64,000 nucleotides of DNA. Source: JACJWR01 sp963842975 (GTDB lineage Bacteria > Actinomycetota > Actinomycetes > S36-B12 > UBA10799). Each line of letters begins with the position of its first letter. Positions within the stretch are counted from its first letter, which is position 1. Below, in pieces: positions 41,208 to 49,383 of this stretch. A program made the translations under genes and the position numbers. Location of the stretch: the NCBI GenBank assembly GCA_963842975.1, contig CAWJIH010000009.1, positions 682,001-746,000 on the forward strand, written 5' to 3'. The notes beneath the pieces are model-generated. The model searched no databases. It was not told where the DNA came from and saw nothing but the letters and a program-made list of their open reading frames with translations.

Positions 41208-42959
41208 ATGACAGCCTCCGACAACGCGATGACCGGCGCAGCAAGCCTCGTCCAGGCTTTGGAGAAGGTCGGCGTAGACACCGTATTCGGCATTCCCGGC
41301 GGTGCGATCCTTCCGGCCTATGACCCGATGATGGACTCGTCGAAGATTCGCCACATCCTGGTCCGCCACGAACAGGGCGCAGGCCACGCCGCGGAGGGCT
41401 ACGCGTCCGCCACCGGACGGGTCGGGGTGTGCATGGCCACCTCCGGTCCGGGCGCCACGAACCTCGTCACGCCGCTGGCCGATGCCCACATGGATTCGGT
41501 TCCGATCGTTGCGATCACCGGCCAGGTTCCGAGCATGGCGATCGGCACCGATGCCTTCCAAGAGGCCGACATCTCCGGGATCACCCAGCCGATCACCAAA
41601 CACAACTTCCTGGTCACCGACCCGGCCGACATCCCACGGGCGATCAAGGAAGCCTTCCACCTCGCCGAGACCGGCCGACCCGGACCAGTGTTGGTGGACA
41701 TCAGCAAAGACGCGCTGCAAAGCACGACTGAGTTCAACTGGCCCAAGGGCATCGACATGCCCGGCTACAAGCCAACTGTGAAGCCGCATTCCCGCCAGAT
41801 TCGCGACGCGGCTCGGCTAATGATCGAATCGCGAAAGCCGGTGCTGTACATCGGCGGCGGCGTTATCCGCTCGCGTGGTGCTGCCCAGCTCTACCAACTT
41901 GCCGAGATGACCGGGATCCCAGTGGTCACCACGCTCATGGCCCGAGGTGCCTTCCCGGACAGCCACCGGCTGAACCTCGGGATGCCCGGCATGCACGGGA
42001 CCGTCCCGGCGGTCGCGGCGCTGCAGATGGCCGACCTGCTGATCGCTATCGGCACCCGATTCGACGATCGCGTCACCGGAAAGCTCAGCTCGTTCGCGCC
42101 GAACGCGAAGGTCATCCACGCCGACATCGATCCCGCCGAAGTGGGCAAGAACCGGCGGGTGGATGTGCCGATTGTCGGCGACGCCCGCCTGGTGATGGCC
42201 GCTCTGATCGATGTCTTGGCCGCGGAACACGAGGCAGGTCGGATTGGTGACTACGTCGAGTGGTGGCGCACTCTGGAGGATCTCCAAGAGCGATTCCCGC
42301 TGGGGTATGACCTGCCGGATGACGGCACGCTTTCGCCGCAATACGTGATTGAGCGGCTCGGCCAGATCAGCGGTCCGGAAGCGCTGTACGCCGCCGGTGT
42401 GGGTCAACACCAGATGTGGGCAGCACAGTTCATCGAATACGAAAACCCCGGCACCTGGCTGAACTCGGGCGGGTTGGGCACCATGGGCTATTCGGTGCCC
42501 GCCGCGATGGGTGCCAAAGTCGGCCGTCCGGACGCTACCGTCTGGGCGATCGACGGTGACGGTTGCTTCCAGATGACCAACCAGGAGTTGGCCACCTGCA
42601 CGATCAACAACATCCCGATCAAGGTCGCGATCATCAACAACTCGTCGCTGGGCATGGTGCGCCAATGGCAGACACTGTTCTACAACCAGCGTTACTCGAA
42701 TACCGACCTGCACAGCCACAACTTCCCCGATTTCGTGAAGCTAGCGGACGCCTACGGCTGCTACGGCTTCCACGTGGACTCCCCAGAGCAAGTCGACGGA
42801 ACAATCGAGAAGGCGCTCAGCCTCAATGACGCGCCGGTCGTGATCGACTTCCGGGTGCATCGGGACGCAATGGTGTGGCCGATGGTGCCCGCAGGCACCA
42901 GCAACGACGAGATCACCATGGCCCGCGACCTCGCGCCGGCCTGGGACCGGATGGAGTAG
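41208..42959 (+). CDS. ilvB: Acetolactate synthase large subunit
   Basis: A 583-residue thiamine-diphosphate enzyme that condenses pyruvate with pyruvate or 2-ketobutyrate. Motifs: GIPGGAILPAYDPM, the catalytic glutamate in RHEQGAGHAAEGYA, SGPGATNLVTPLADAHMDS, FQEADISGITQPITKHNFL, and the ThDP-binding GDGCFQMTNQELATCTINN. ATG 41208 is preceded by GAGGA. Preceded by leader peptide and attenuator; followed 9 bp later by ilvN. Confidence 0.97.
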   Translation: MTASDNAMTGAASLVQALEKVGVDTVFGIPGGAILPAYDPMMDSSKIRHILVRHEQGAGHAAEGYASATGRVGVCMATSGPGATNLVTPLADAHMDSVPIVAITGQVPSMAIGTDAFQEADISGITQPITKHNFLVTDPADIPRAIKEAFHLAETGRPGPVLVDISKDALQSTTEFNWPKGIDMPGYKPTVKPHSRQIRDAARLMIESRKPVLYIGGGVIRSRGAAQLYQLAEMTGIPVVTTLMARGAFPDSHRLNLGMPGMHGTVPAVAALQMADLLIAIGTRFDDRVTGKLSSFAPNAKVIHADIDPAEVGKNRRVDVPIVGDARLVMAALIDVLAAEHEAGRIGDYVEWWRTLEDLQERFPLGYDLPDDGTLSPQYVIERLGQISGPEALYAAGVGQHQMWAAQFIEYENPGTWLNSGGLGTMGYSVPAAMGAKVGRPDATVWAIDGDGCFQMTNQELATCTINNIPIKVAIINNSSLGMVRQWQTLFYNQRYSNTDLHSHNFPDFVKLADAYGCYGFHVDSPEQVDGTIEKALSLNDAPVVIDFRVHRDAMVWPMVPAGTSNDEITMARDLAPAWDRME

Positions 42960-42968
42960 GAGACAACC

Positions 42969-43487
42969 ATGACCACCACCACCCTGAGCGTCCTCGTCGA
43001 GAACAAGCCCGGCGTGCTGGCCCGGATCTCCGGGCTTTTCAGCCGACGCGGATTCAACATCGAGTCACTGGCCGTCGGTCCCACCGAAGACCCGGACATC
43101 TCGCGCATGACCATCGTCGTCACAGTTGATTCGCTGCCGTTGGAGCAGGTGACCAAGCAGCTCAACAAGTTGATCAACGTGATCAAGATTGTCGAGTTGG
43201 ACTCGTCGAGTTCGGTACAGCGCGAATTGGTATTCGTGAAAGTTCGAGCCAGCGCAACTACCCGATCCGATGTGCTCGAGATCGCGCAGATGTTCCGTGC
43301 CCGGATCGTCGACGTCGCGACTGAGTCGCTCACCATCGAGTCGACCGGCACCCGAGACAAACTGGACGCCCTCTTGGAGATGCTCGCTCCACATGGCATC
43401 GCCGAACTCGCACAGTCGGGCATAGTCGCGGTGGCACGTGGCAGCCGCAGCATCACCGACCGTAGCGCGTCCCGTCAGATCGCGTAG
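42969..43487 (+). CDS. ilvN: Acetolactate synthase small (regulatory) subunit
   Basis: A 172-residue regulatory subunit. The N-terminal ACT domain reads LSVLVENKPGVLARISGLFSRRGFNIESLAVGPTEDPDISRMTIVV, with the valine-binding Asn and Gly. The second domain (about residues 80-165) includes RELVFVKVRA and HGIAELAQSGIVAVARG. It confers valine feedback control and raises IlvB activity. ATG 42969 with AGGAGA upstream. Confidence 0.96.
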   Translation: MTTTTLSVLVENKPGVLARISGLFSRRGFNIESLAVGPTEDPDISRMTIVVTVDSLPLEQVTKQLNKLINVIKIVELDSSSSVQRELVFVKVRASATTRSDVLEIAQMFRARIVDVATESLTIESTGTRDKLDALLEMLAPHGIAELAQSGIVAVARGSRSITDRSASRQIA

Positions 43488-43588
43488 GGACCGCTCGCAG
43501 GCGAGCCAGTCGCAGCTGGACCACGATCCCCATCGCGGCGCTGTTCGGCGACATCGTTGGCAGCCGCGCCTGCTGCTCGCAGATGCCG

Positions 43589-43618
43589 TTGACATCGCTG
43601 TCGCGGCTGACGTATACG
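43589..43618 (+). promoter_or_regulatory. Candidate ilvC promoter
   Basis: TTGACA (43589-43594), an 18-bp spacer and TATACG (43613-43618), about 47 bp before the ilvC GTG. This would let ilvC be transcribed independently of the ilvB attenuator. Confidence 0.5.
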
Positions 43619-43664
43619 CTACCGATGAAGTCTGACCTCACCCCTTTGACGCAGGAGTATTTCC

Positions 43665-44693
43665 GTGGCCGAACTGTTCTACGACGACGATGCCGACCTA
43701 GCCTTGATCCAATCCAAGAAGGTGGCCGTGCTCGGCTACGGATCACAGGGACACGCCCACGCACTGAGTCTGCGCGACTCCGGGGTGGACGTGAGAGTGG
43801 GTCTTGCGCCGGGTTCGAAGAGTCGCGCCAAAGCCGAGGCTGAGGGCCTGCCCGTCACAGACCCAGCCACCGCCTGTGCCGAGGCCGACGTCATCGTGGT
43901 GCTGGTGCCGGATCCCGCTCAGCGCGGCCTGTACGCGGAGGCCATCGAGTCGAACCTCACCGCCGGCAAGGCGCTGCTGTTCGCCCACGGTTTCAACATC
44001 CGCTTCGGCTACATCACCCCGCCGGCCGACGTCGACGTCATCATGGTGGCGCCGAAGGGCCCCGGCCACCTGGTGCGCCGCGAGTACGCCGCTGGCCGCG
44101 GTGTGCCGGCGATCATCGCCGTCGAACAGGACGCCACCGGCGAAGCCTGGGACCTGGCCCTGTCGTACGCCAAGGGCATTGGTGCGCTGCGCGCCGGCGG
44201 CATCAAGACCACTTTCACCGAAGAAACCGAGACTGACCTCTTCGGCGAGCAGGCAGTGCTCTGTGGCGGCGCCTCGCAGTTGGTGATGTACGGCTTCGAA
44301 ACGTTGGTCGAGGCTGGCTACCAACCCGAGGTTGCCTACTTCGAGTGCCTCCACGAGCTCAAGCTGATCGTCGACCTGATGTACGAAGGCGGCATCGCCA
44401 AGCAGCGCTGGAGCGTCTCGGACACCGCTGAGTACGGCGACTACGTGTCCGGCCCGCGAGTGATCGACCCGAGTGTGAAAGAGAACATGCGGGCAGTGCT
44501 TGCGGACATCCAAAACGGCGTCTTCGCAGAGCGTTTCATCGCCGACCAGGACGCTGGCGCACCGGAGTTCCAAGCCCTGCGCGGCAAGGCCGAATCCCAC
44601 CCGATCGAGGAGACCGGCCGCGAACTGCGCAAACTCATGAGTTGGGTCGACTCCGGTGACGACGACTACGTCGAAGGCACCGCCGCGCGCTGA
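43665..44693 (+). CDS. ilvC: Ketol-acid reductoisomerase
   Basis: A 342-residue class I enzyme that isomerises and reduces acetolactate or acetohydroxybutyrate with NADPH and Mg. The Rossmann start KVAVLGYGSQGHAHALSLRDSG is followed by VRVGL and the phosphate-binding Ser/Arg loop. The knotted C-domain has TETDLFGEQAVLCGG, YFECLHELKLIVDLMYEGG and SDTAEYGDYVSGPRV with metal-binding Asp/Glu. GTG 43665 with GCAGGAG upstream. It lies 177 bp after ilvN with its own candidate promoter. Confidence 0.97.
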   Translation: MAELFYDDDADLALIQSKKVAVLGYGSQGHAHALSLRDSGVDVRVGLAPGSKSRAKAEAEGLPVTDPATACAEADVIVVLVPDPAQRGLYAEAIESNLTAGKALLFAHGFNIRFGYITPPADVDVIMVAPKGPGHLVRREYAAGRGVPAIIAVEQDATGEAWDLALSYAKGIGALRAGGIKTTFTEETETDLFGEQAVLCGGASQLVMYGFETLVEAGYQPEVAYFECLHELKLIVDLMYEGGIAKQRWSVSDTAEYGDYVSGPRVIDPSVKENMRAVLADIQNGVFAERFIADQDAGAPEFQALRGKAESHPIEETGRELRKLMSWVDSGDDDYVEGTAAR

Positions 44694-44710
44694 CCGAAGG
44701 GGTCGGTCCC

Positions 44711-45943
44711 GTGAACCGTCTGCCGCCGCTGCCAACCGCGGGTGGCGTTGGGGCCATCGCTGCCTGGGTCAACGAGCATCTGGCTGACTTATGCTGCGAC
44801 ACAGTGGCACCCAGTGCCACTGTGCGCGGTGGCCAGACCGCTGCCGACGCCGCGCTGGCTCGATTCGACGTGACGGGCTATGCGGCCCGTCGCAACGAGG
44901 TGGCACCTCCACGGCGCCGCGGGGCGTCCGGTTTGAGTCCGTTCATCCGGCATGGGCTGATCACCCTGCCCGAGGTGTGGCAGCACGTTGCCGGTGGCCC
45001 GCCCAGAGATGTGGCCAAGTTCCGCGACGAACTGTTGTGGCAGGAATACGCCCGCCACGTCTACGCCAGACTCGGCTCAGACAACCGCAAGCCGTTGCGG
45101 TTCCGTCCACCGCGAAGCAGCGAGCCGCCGGCAGCCGCTGGGCTTGATCCGGCCATGGCGTGTGTGGCGATGGTCACTGCGGAGTTGGAAGCCGACGGTT
45201 GGTTGGTCAACCAAACCCGGATGTGGTTCGCCTCGCACTGGACCGTGCGTCTGGGATGGGACTGGCGCGACGGTGAGGACTACTTTTTCAGCCACTTGCT
45301 TGACGGATCACGGGCGGCCAACCGCCTGGGGTGGCAGTGGACCATCGGGGCGGGCACCGGCAAGCCCTACGGTTTCTCGCAGTGGCAGGTACGCAAGCGG
45401 GCTCCGGGGGTGTGCGAATCGTGCGCGCTCGTGCGTCAATGCCCGATCTCTGACTGGCCGGATTCCGAGAAGTTGCAGCCGGTGGAGGATCCGGATCCAC
45501 GGGTGCGCCACGATCCAGACCCGCAGGCCACCGCAGGGCCGGCAGCTCCGGAGATCACCGGTGATCCGCAGTTGGTGTGGATCACCGCCGAATCGCTGGG
45601 CATGGATGATCCTGCCCTTGCGGCGCATCCGGACCTACCCGTGGAATTCATCTTTGATGAGGCCCTTTTGGCGCGGGTGCGCCTGAGTAGCAAGCGCCTG
45701 GTATTCCTCGCCGAGTGCCTCGCCGAGTTGGCCGCGGAACGCGAACTAGTCGTGTGGCGGGGGAGTCCGCCCGCGGTCCTGGCAGGACGCGCGGTGGCGA
45801 GTACTTTCACCCCGGTGCCGGGGTGGCGCCGCTTCCGGCAAGTGGTGGCGCCGGTCGCGGTGTACCCGTGGCCATGGCTTTCCCGCCCGAATGCTGGATC
45901 GCTGACCTCCTTCAGCGCCTGGCGCCGACGCAAAATCGACTAG
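44711..45943 (+). CDS. Photolyase/cryptochrome-like FAD protein with swapped domain order and a cysteine cluster
   Basis: A 410-residue protein. Residues about 40-230 match the FAD-binding half of DNA photolyases: LSPFIRHGLI, FRDELLWQEYARHV, NQTRMWFASHWTVRLGWDWRDGEDYF, LLDGSRAANRLGWQW. A cysteine motif CESCALVRQC (235-244) follows. Residues about 285-400 then resemble the N-terminal alpha/beta antenna domain: LVWITAESLGMDDPAL, VEFIFDEALL, LSSKRLVFLAECLAEL, LVVWRGSPPAVL. In ordinary photolyases the antenna domain comes first, so the order here is reversed. The cysteines could hold a metal or iron-sulfur cluster (inference). Substrate and light role unknown. GTG 44711 is 17 bp after ilvC. Confidence 0.75.
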   Translation: MNRLPPLPTAGGVGAIAAWVNEHLADLCCDTVAPSATVRGGQTAADAALARFDVTGYAARRNEVAPPRRRGASGLSPFIRHGLITLPEVWQHVAGGPPRDVAKFRDELLWQEYARHVYARLGSDNRKPLRFRPPRSSEPPAAAGLDPAMACVAMVTAELEADGWLVNQTRMWFASHWTVRLGWDWRDGEDYFFSHLLDGSRAANRLGWQWTIGAGTGKPYGFSQWQVRKRAPGVCESCALVRQCPISDWPDSEKLQPVEDPDPRVRHDPDPQATAGPAAPEITGDPQLVWITAESLGMDDPALAAHPDLPVEFIFDEALLARVRLSSKRLVFLAECLAELAAERELVVWRGSPPAVLAGRAVASTFTPVPGWRRFRQVVAPVAVYPWPWLSRPNAGSLTSFSAWRRRKID

Positions 45944-45987
45944 GAATCGCATATTCGACTGGGAATCCCGGTCGATTATGCGTGTTT

Positions 45988-46053
45988 TGGTCGATTTTGC
46001 AGCGGGCCGCCCGGTCGCGGTGGTCGATTTTGCGGCGGGCCGCTCGGTCGCGG
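45988..46053 (+). repeat. Two tandem 33-bp repeats upstream of serA
   Basis: Copies at 45988-46020 and 46021-46053 differ at two positions. They lie in the 199-bp space between the photolyase-like gene and serA. An open frame through them would encode repeated VDFAAGR units, but it has no ribosome binding site and continues into serA, so I treat it as non-coding. Confidence 0.75.
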
Positions 46054-46074
46054 TGGTGGCCAATCTCACCCTGC

Positions 46075-46109
46075 GTTGGGATCAACGCGATCCCAACCGC
46101 CGATACACT
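46075..46109 (+). promoter_or_regulatory. serA upstream palindrome and -10-like box
   Basis: Nine-bp perfect arms (46075-46083, 46089-46097) around a 5-base loop, followed by TACACT (46104-46109). The palindrome occupies the -35 region of this candidate promoter, 34 bp before serA, so it may be an operator. Confidence 0.45.
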
Positions 46110-46142
46110 GGTGGAGTCAAAACCACCCCATTGGAGCCCTAC

Positions 46143-47732
46143 GTGTCGAAGCCCGTCGTCCTGATCGCCGAAGAACTCTCCCCAGCCACCATCTCCGCTC
46201 TCGGGCCCGACTTCGAAATCCGTCATTGTGACGGCTCTGACCGGGCGGAATTGTTCCCGCCATCGCCGACGTCGACGCAATCTTGATTCGATCGGCCACC
46301 AAGGTGGACGCTGAGGCTCTCGCGGCGGCAAAGAACCTCAAGGTCGTCGCACGAGCCGGTGTCGGGCCTCGACAACGTCGACGTGTCGGCGGCAACCCAA
46401 CGCGGGCGTCATGGTGGTCAACGCACCGACTTCGAACATCGTCAGTGCGGCTGAATTGGCTGTAGGCCTTTTGCTCGCCAGCGCGCGCAACATCAGCCCG
46501 GCACATGCTGCTCTACGCCAACGGCGAATGGAAGCGATCCAAATACTCCGGAGTTGAGCTTGCCGACAAGACAGTCGGAGTGGTGGGTCTTGGGCGGATC
46601 GGCCTGCTCGTGGCGCAGCGGTTCAGCGCCTTCGGCGTCAAACTGATCGCCTACGACCCCTTCGTGCGGCCCGACCCGTGCGGCCCAGCTGGGTGTGCGG
46701 ATGGTCGAACTCGACGATCTGCTCGCCGAAAGTGACTTCATCACCGTCCACTTGCCCAAGAACAAAGACACCCTCGGCCTCATCGGCGACGAGGCACTGC
46801 ACAAGGTGAAGCCGACCGTGCACATTGTGAACGCCGCACGTGGCGGCATCGTCGACGAGCAGGCGCTGTTCGACGCCCTTGTGGACGGTCGGGTGGCCGG
46901 TGCCGGTTTGGACGTGTACGCCAAAGAGCCATGCACAGACTCACCCCTGTTCACGCTGGACAATGTTGTTGCCACACCGCACCTGGGCGCATCGACCGAT
47001 GAAGCCCAGGAGAAGGCGGGTGTGGCGGTTGCCCGTTCGGTCCGCCAAGCGCTGGCCGGTCAGTTGGTGCCGGACGCGGTCAACGTGCGCGGTGGCGTGA
47101 TTGCCGAGCCCGTGCGCCCCTACTTGGAACTCACCGAACACCTGGGCCTGCTGGCCACAGCGCTGGCCCCAGCGCCGGTGTCTCGGGTGGATGTTGAGGT
47201 GCTCGGAGAACTCGCGGAGTTCGACGTGAGCATCCTTGAACTAGCCGCACTCAAGGGCATGTTCTCGGTCGTCATCGACGAACCCGTCAGCTATGTCAAC
47301 GCTCCGGTACTCGCAGGTGATCGGGGTGTGCAGACCTCCCTCACCACCGAAGGTGAGTACGACGATCACCGAGCTCTGGTGAAGGTGACCGTTTCCTGCT
47401 CCGACGGCTGCAGGTTGTCCGTTGCGGGCACGGTCGCGGGATTGCGAGACGAACCGAAACTGGTCGAGATCGATGATGCCGCGGTTGACGTTCCGGTGAG
47501 CGACCACATGCTGGTATTCCGCTACGCAGACAAGCCTGGCGTGGTGGGTACAGTCGGTGGCGGCCTCGGCGAAGCTGGCGTCAACATCGCGAACATGCAG
47601 GTCAGCCGCACCGACGATGCTGTCACCATGGTGCTGAGTGTGGACACCAGCGTCGATGACGGTGTTGTCGACCTCATTGCTGCCAGCATCGGTGCGACTA
47701 TCGCCCGCGCGGTGGACCTCGGCGAAGAATAG
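46143..47732 (+). pseudogene. serA: D-3-phosphoglycerate dehydrogenase, with five frameshifts in the 5' third
   Basis: The first step of serine synthesis. Joining the frames gives a full-length protein of about 528 residues: N-terminal SKPVVLIAEELSPATI, IRSATKVDAEAL, VVNAPTSNIVSAAELAVGLLL, the NAD motif VGVVGLGRIGLLVAQR, IVNAARGGIVDEQAL, the catalytic His in TPHLGASTDEAQ, the ASB domain and a C-terminal ACT domain (FRYADKPGVVGTVGGGLGEAGVNIANMQV). Frame changes fall near 46256 (one base missing), 46367, 46404, 46491-46515 and 46676 (one base extra each). From 46695 to 47732 the frame is intact. Because the residues are conserved through every break, I favour sequence error over a true pseudogene. 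Confidence 0.85.
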
Positions 47733-47788
47733 CCACCAGTGGCCAGCGCGAGTGTGGCAATAAGGCCCACCCGAACCAATTGACCATC

Positions 47789-48205
47789 ATGGGGTCACAA
47801 CACGTAACCGGTGAGCAACTCGCGCTGCTCGCGATGCAGGCCGAGGTGCCTGATGAGGTCAGCGAACACGTGCGCTCCTGCCCCGAGTGCCACACCGACC
47901 TCTCCATTGTGCGATCCCTGCTCATGGCCGATGGGGCCGAGCACGTCGCAGCAGGCGACACTCCTGATGAACCAGACGACACAGTCCTGCCCCCGCAGTT
48001 CAGGACCGCGATGGCCGACACCGCCGATGGACACGATGACCACGATCATCGATCCGACAAGCGCGACGCGCCCTCGCAGTCACCAACTCGGCAAACAGAT
48101 TCTGGAGCAGCCGAGTCAGGACCGACCTACAACCCGCTGCTGGCCTCGATGGTCATCGTCGTCACAGCGGCACTCGTGATCGCTGGGGTACTGTTGTTGA
48201 GATGA
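47789..48205 (+). CDS. Anti-sigma-factor-like zinc-finger membrane protein
   Basis: A 138-residue protein. The N-terminus has EHVRSCPECHTDLSIVRSLL, an HxxxCxxC motif as in zinc-binding anti-sigma (ZAS) domains. A long Asp/His/Ser-rich linker (about residues 55-110) leads to a C-terminal transmembrane helix (LLASMVIVVTAALVIAGVLLL). This is the layout of a membrane-tethered anti-sigma factor, but no ECF sigma gene is adjacent. ATG 47789 was preferred over TTG 47780; neither has a clear ribosome binding site. It overlaps the next gene by 4 bp. Confidence 0.6.
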   Translation: MGSQHVTGEQLALLAMQAEVPDEVSEHVRSCPECHTDLSIVRSLLMADGAEHVAAGDTPDEPDDTVLPPQFRTAMADTADGHDDHDHRSDKRDAPSQSPTRQTDSGAAESGPTYNPLLASMVIVVTAALVIAGVLLLR

Positions 48206-48699
48206 GTGATTCGACAGTTGCCAGTGTGAGCCCGCGGCCGGCGACGTATCTGATGTTGGCCACCTACGTGGTCGGCGCTGTCGGGATCTTCATCGGATTC
48301 GGCGAACTGAACCAGGATCCGCCCTCACTGTCCATCGGTGCGCTGCTCGCCGTCGGTGCGGCGGGTCTGCTGTCCTTCGTGCGGCACTCCATCTTTCACG
48401 CCTCGGATGCGGCACGGATGGGTTGGGGGATCGGTGTCAAGAACAACTTCCAGATTGAGGTGGGTTTGGCCAATCTCGCCTGGGGTGTGGTGGCGATCCT
48501 GGCCGTGCTCTTCTCCTGGGGCCTCGCAGTCGAGGCCGCGACCTTCCTGGTGTTCGGCAGCTACTTGGCAAGCGTTGCGGTGATGCTGCTGGCTACCCCG
48601 GCCCCGGAGCGCACCCGGCCCTGGAGCCAGGTCGCGGGAATGGGGACCTTTGCTGTTGTGCTGTTGTGGTTGGGATTCGCCGGGATGGCTGCCGCCTGA
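48202..48699 (+). CDS. DUF6790-like four-helix membrane protein
   Basis: A 165-residue membrane protein with about four transmembrane helices. Conserved-looking sequences are VRHSIFHASDAARMGWG and FQIEVGLANLAWGVVAI, which resemble the DUF6790 family. It is coupled to the zinc-finger protein upstream by an ATGA overlap, so the two may work together at the membrane. Function unknown; no catalytic motif is visible. Confidence 0.6.
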   Translation: MSDSTVASVSPRPATYLMLATYVVGAVGIFIGFGELNQDPPSLSIGALLAVGAAGLLSFVRHSIFHASDAARMGWGIGVKNNFQIEVGLANLAWGVVAILAVLFSWGLAVEAATFLVFGSYLASVAVMLLATPAPERTRPWSQVAGMGTFAVVLLWLGFAGMAAA

Positions 48700-48771
48700 C
48701 GTAGGTTTGCGGTACCCGTGATGACCGCACTACGTGGAAGTCGTGCCATCCACTGAATGCGGCCACATTGC

Positions 48772-48797
48772 GACCCCCGGCGTCGACCCCCGGCGTC
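48772..48797 (+). repeat. Direct 13-bp duplication in intergenic DNA
   Basis: GACCCCCGGCGTC occurs twice back to back (48772-48784, 48785-48797) between the DUF6790-like gene and the GyrI-like gene, which run towards each other. No terminator T tract accompanies it. Confidence 0.6.
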
Positions 48798-48849
48798 GAC
48801 GGTCGTCGACACCATCGAGGCCTCCAAACCGAAATGTCCGGAATCGCGG

Positions 48850-49317
48850 CTAGGCCAGCCCTGTCCGAGGTTGGCTTGGCCAGGTGACGAGGGTGCGCGG
48901 TTCCGGCACCGACGGGTCATCAAGGTACTCCTCCCAGGGCGCACCGATTGCTTCCCAACCCTGCTCCGACATCCACTGCTCGGCGGCTTCGTAGGCGGCG
49001 CCGACCTCGTCGTAAGACCCGCGGTGGAGCACCTGGATGGCAGAGCCGCCAGGGTGTTCCGAGGCTTCCACCCGCCCTGTCGGCTGCACCGGGGAGCCCG
49101 TTGCGAAGCCAGCCTCGAGTTCAAAGACCCCATCGGCCGGCGGGGAGTAGCAGCCGTAGGGCATGCCGGTCGGCTGCACGCCCTGGGCAATAAGCACCCG
49201 CATCACTTCCCCAAAAGCCGACCCGAGGAAGTCCGGAATCTCCGCCTCTGGAGTGGTCCCCCGGACAACTGCCGTGGGGGTCGCCGTCAACTCGACTTGC
49301 ACAATCTCATATTCCAT
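48850..49317 (-). CDS. GyrI-like small-molecule-binding domain protein
   Basis: A 155-residue stand-alone GyrI-like/effector-binding (SOUL/AraC C-terminal type) domain. Typical parts are YEIVQVELTATPTAVVRGTT at the start, PYGCYSPPADGVFELEAGFA in the middle, a turn with GGSAIQVLHRGSYDEVGAAYEAAEQWMSEQGW, and PWEEYLDDPSVPEPRTLVTWP at the end. Such domains bind hydrophobic ligands; no DNA-binding domain is attached. ATG 49317 was chosen over the longer frame to 49338. It is 66 bp downstream of leuA on the same strand. Confidence 0.75.
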   Translation of the reverse strand: MEYEIVQVELTATPTAVVRGTTPEAEIPDFLGSAFGEVMRVLIAQGVQPTGMPYGCYSPPADGVFELEAGFATGSPVQPTGRVEASEHPGGSAIQVLHRGSYDEVGAAYEAAEQWMSEQGWEAIGAPWEEYLDDPSVPEPRTLVTWPSQPRTGLA

Positions 49318-49383
49318 AGGCTCACCGTGGCAGACCACGGGCCGGGGCCGCTACCCCAGGCCCGTGGCGGTGCTACCGGCGGT

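Noticed and set aside
43488..43664. Leader peptide before ilvC
   Set aside because: A short frame from ATG 43627 has no run of Ile, Val or Leu codons and no terminator follows.
45978..46286. Separate small gene upstream of serA
   Set aside because: The frame is only the serA start extended backwards through the 33-bp repeats; it has no ribosome binding site and ends because of the first serA frameshift.
29350..48000. Mass gene decay in the organism based on four frameshifted genes
   Set aside because: All breaks are single-base, the proteins remain conserved across them, and over fifty neighbouring genes are intact; sequence error or isolated events fit better.
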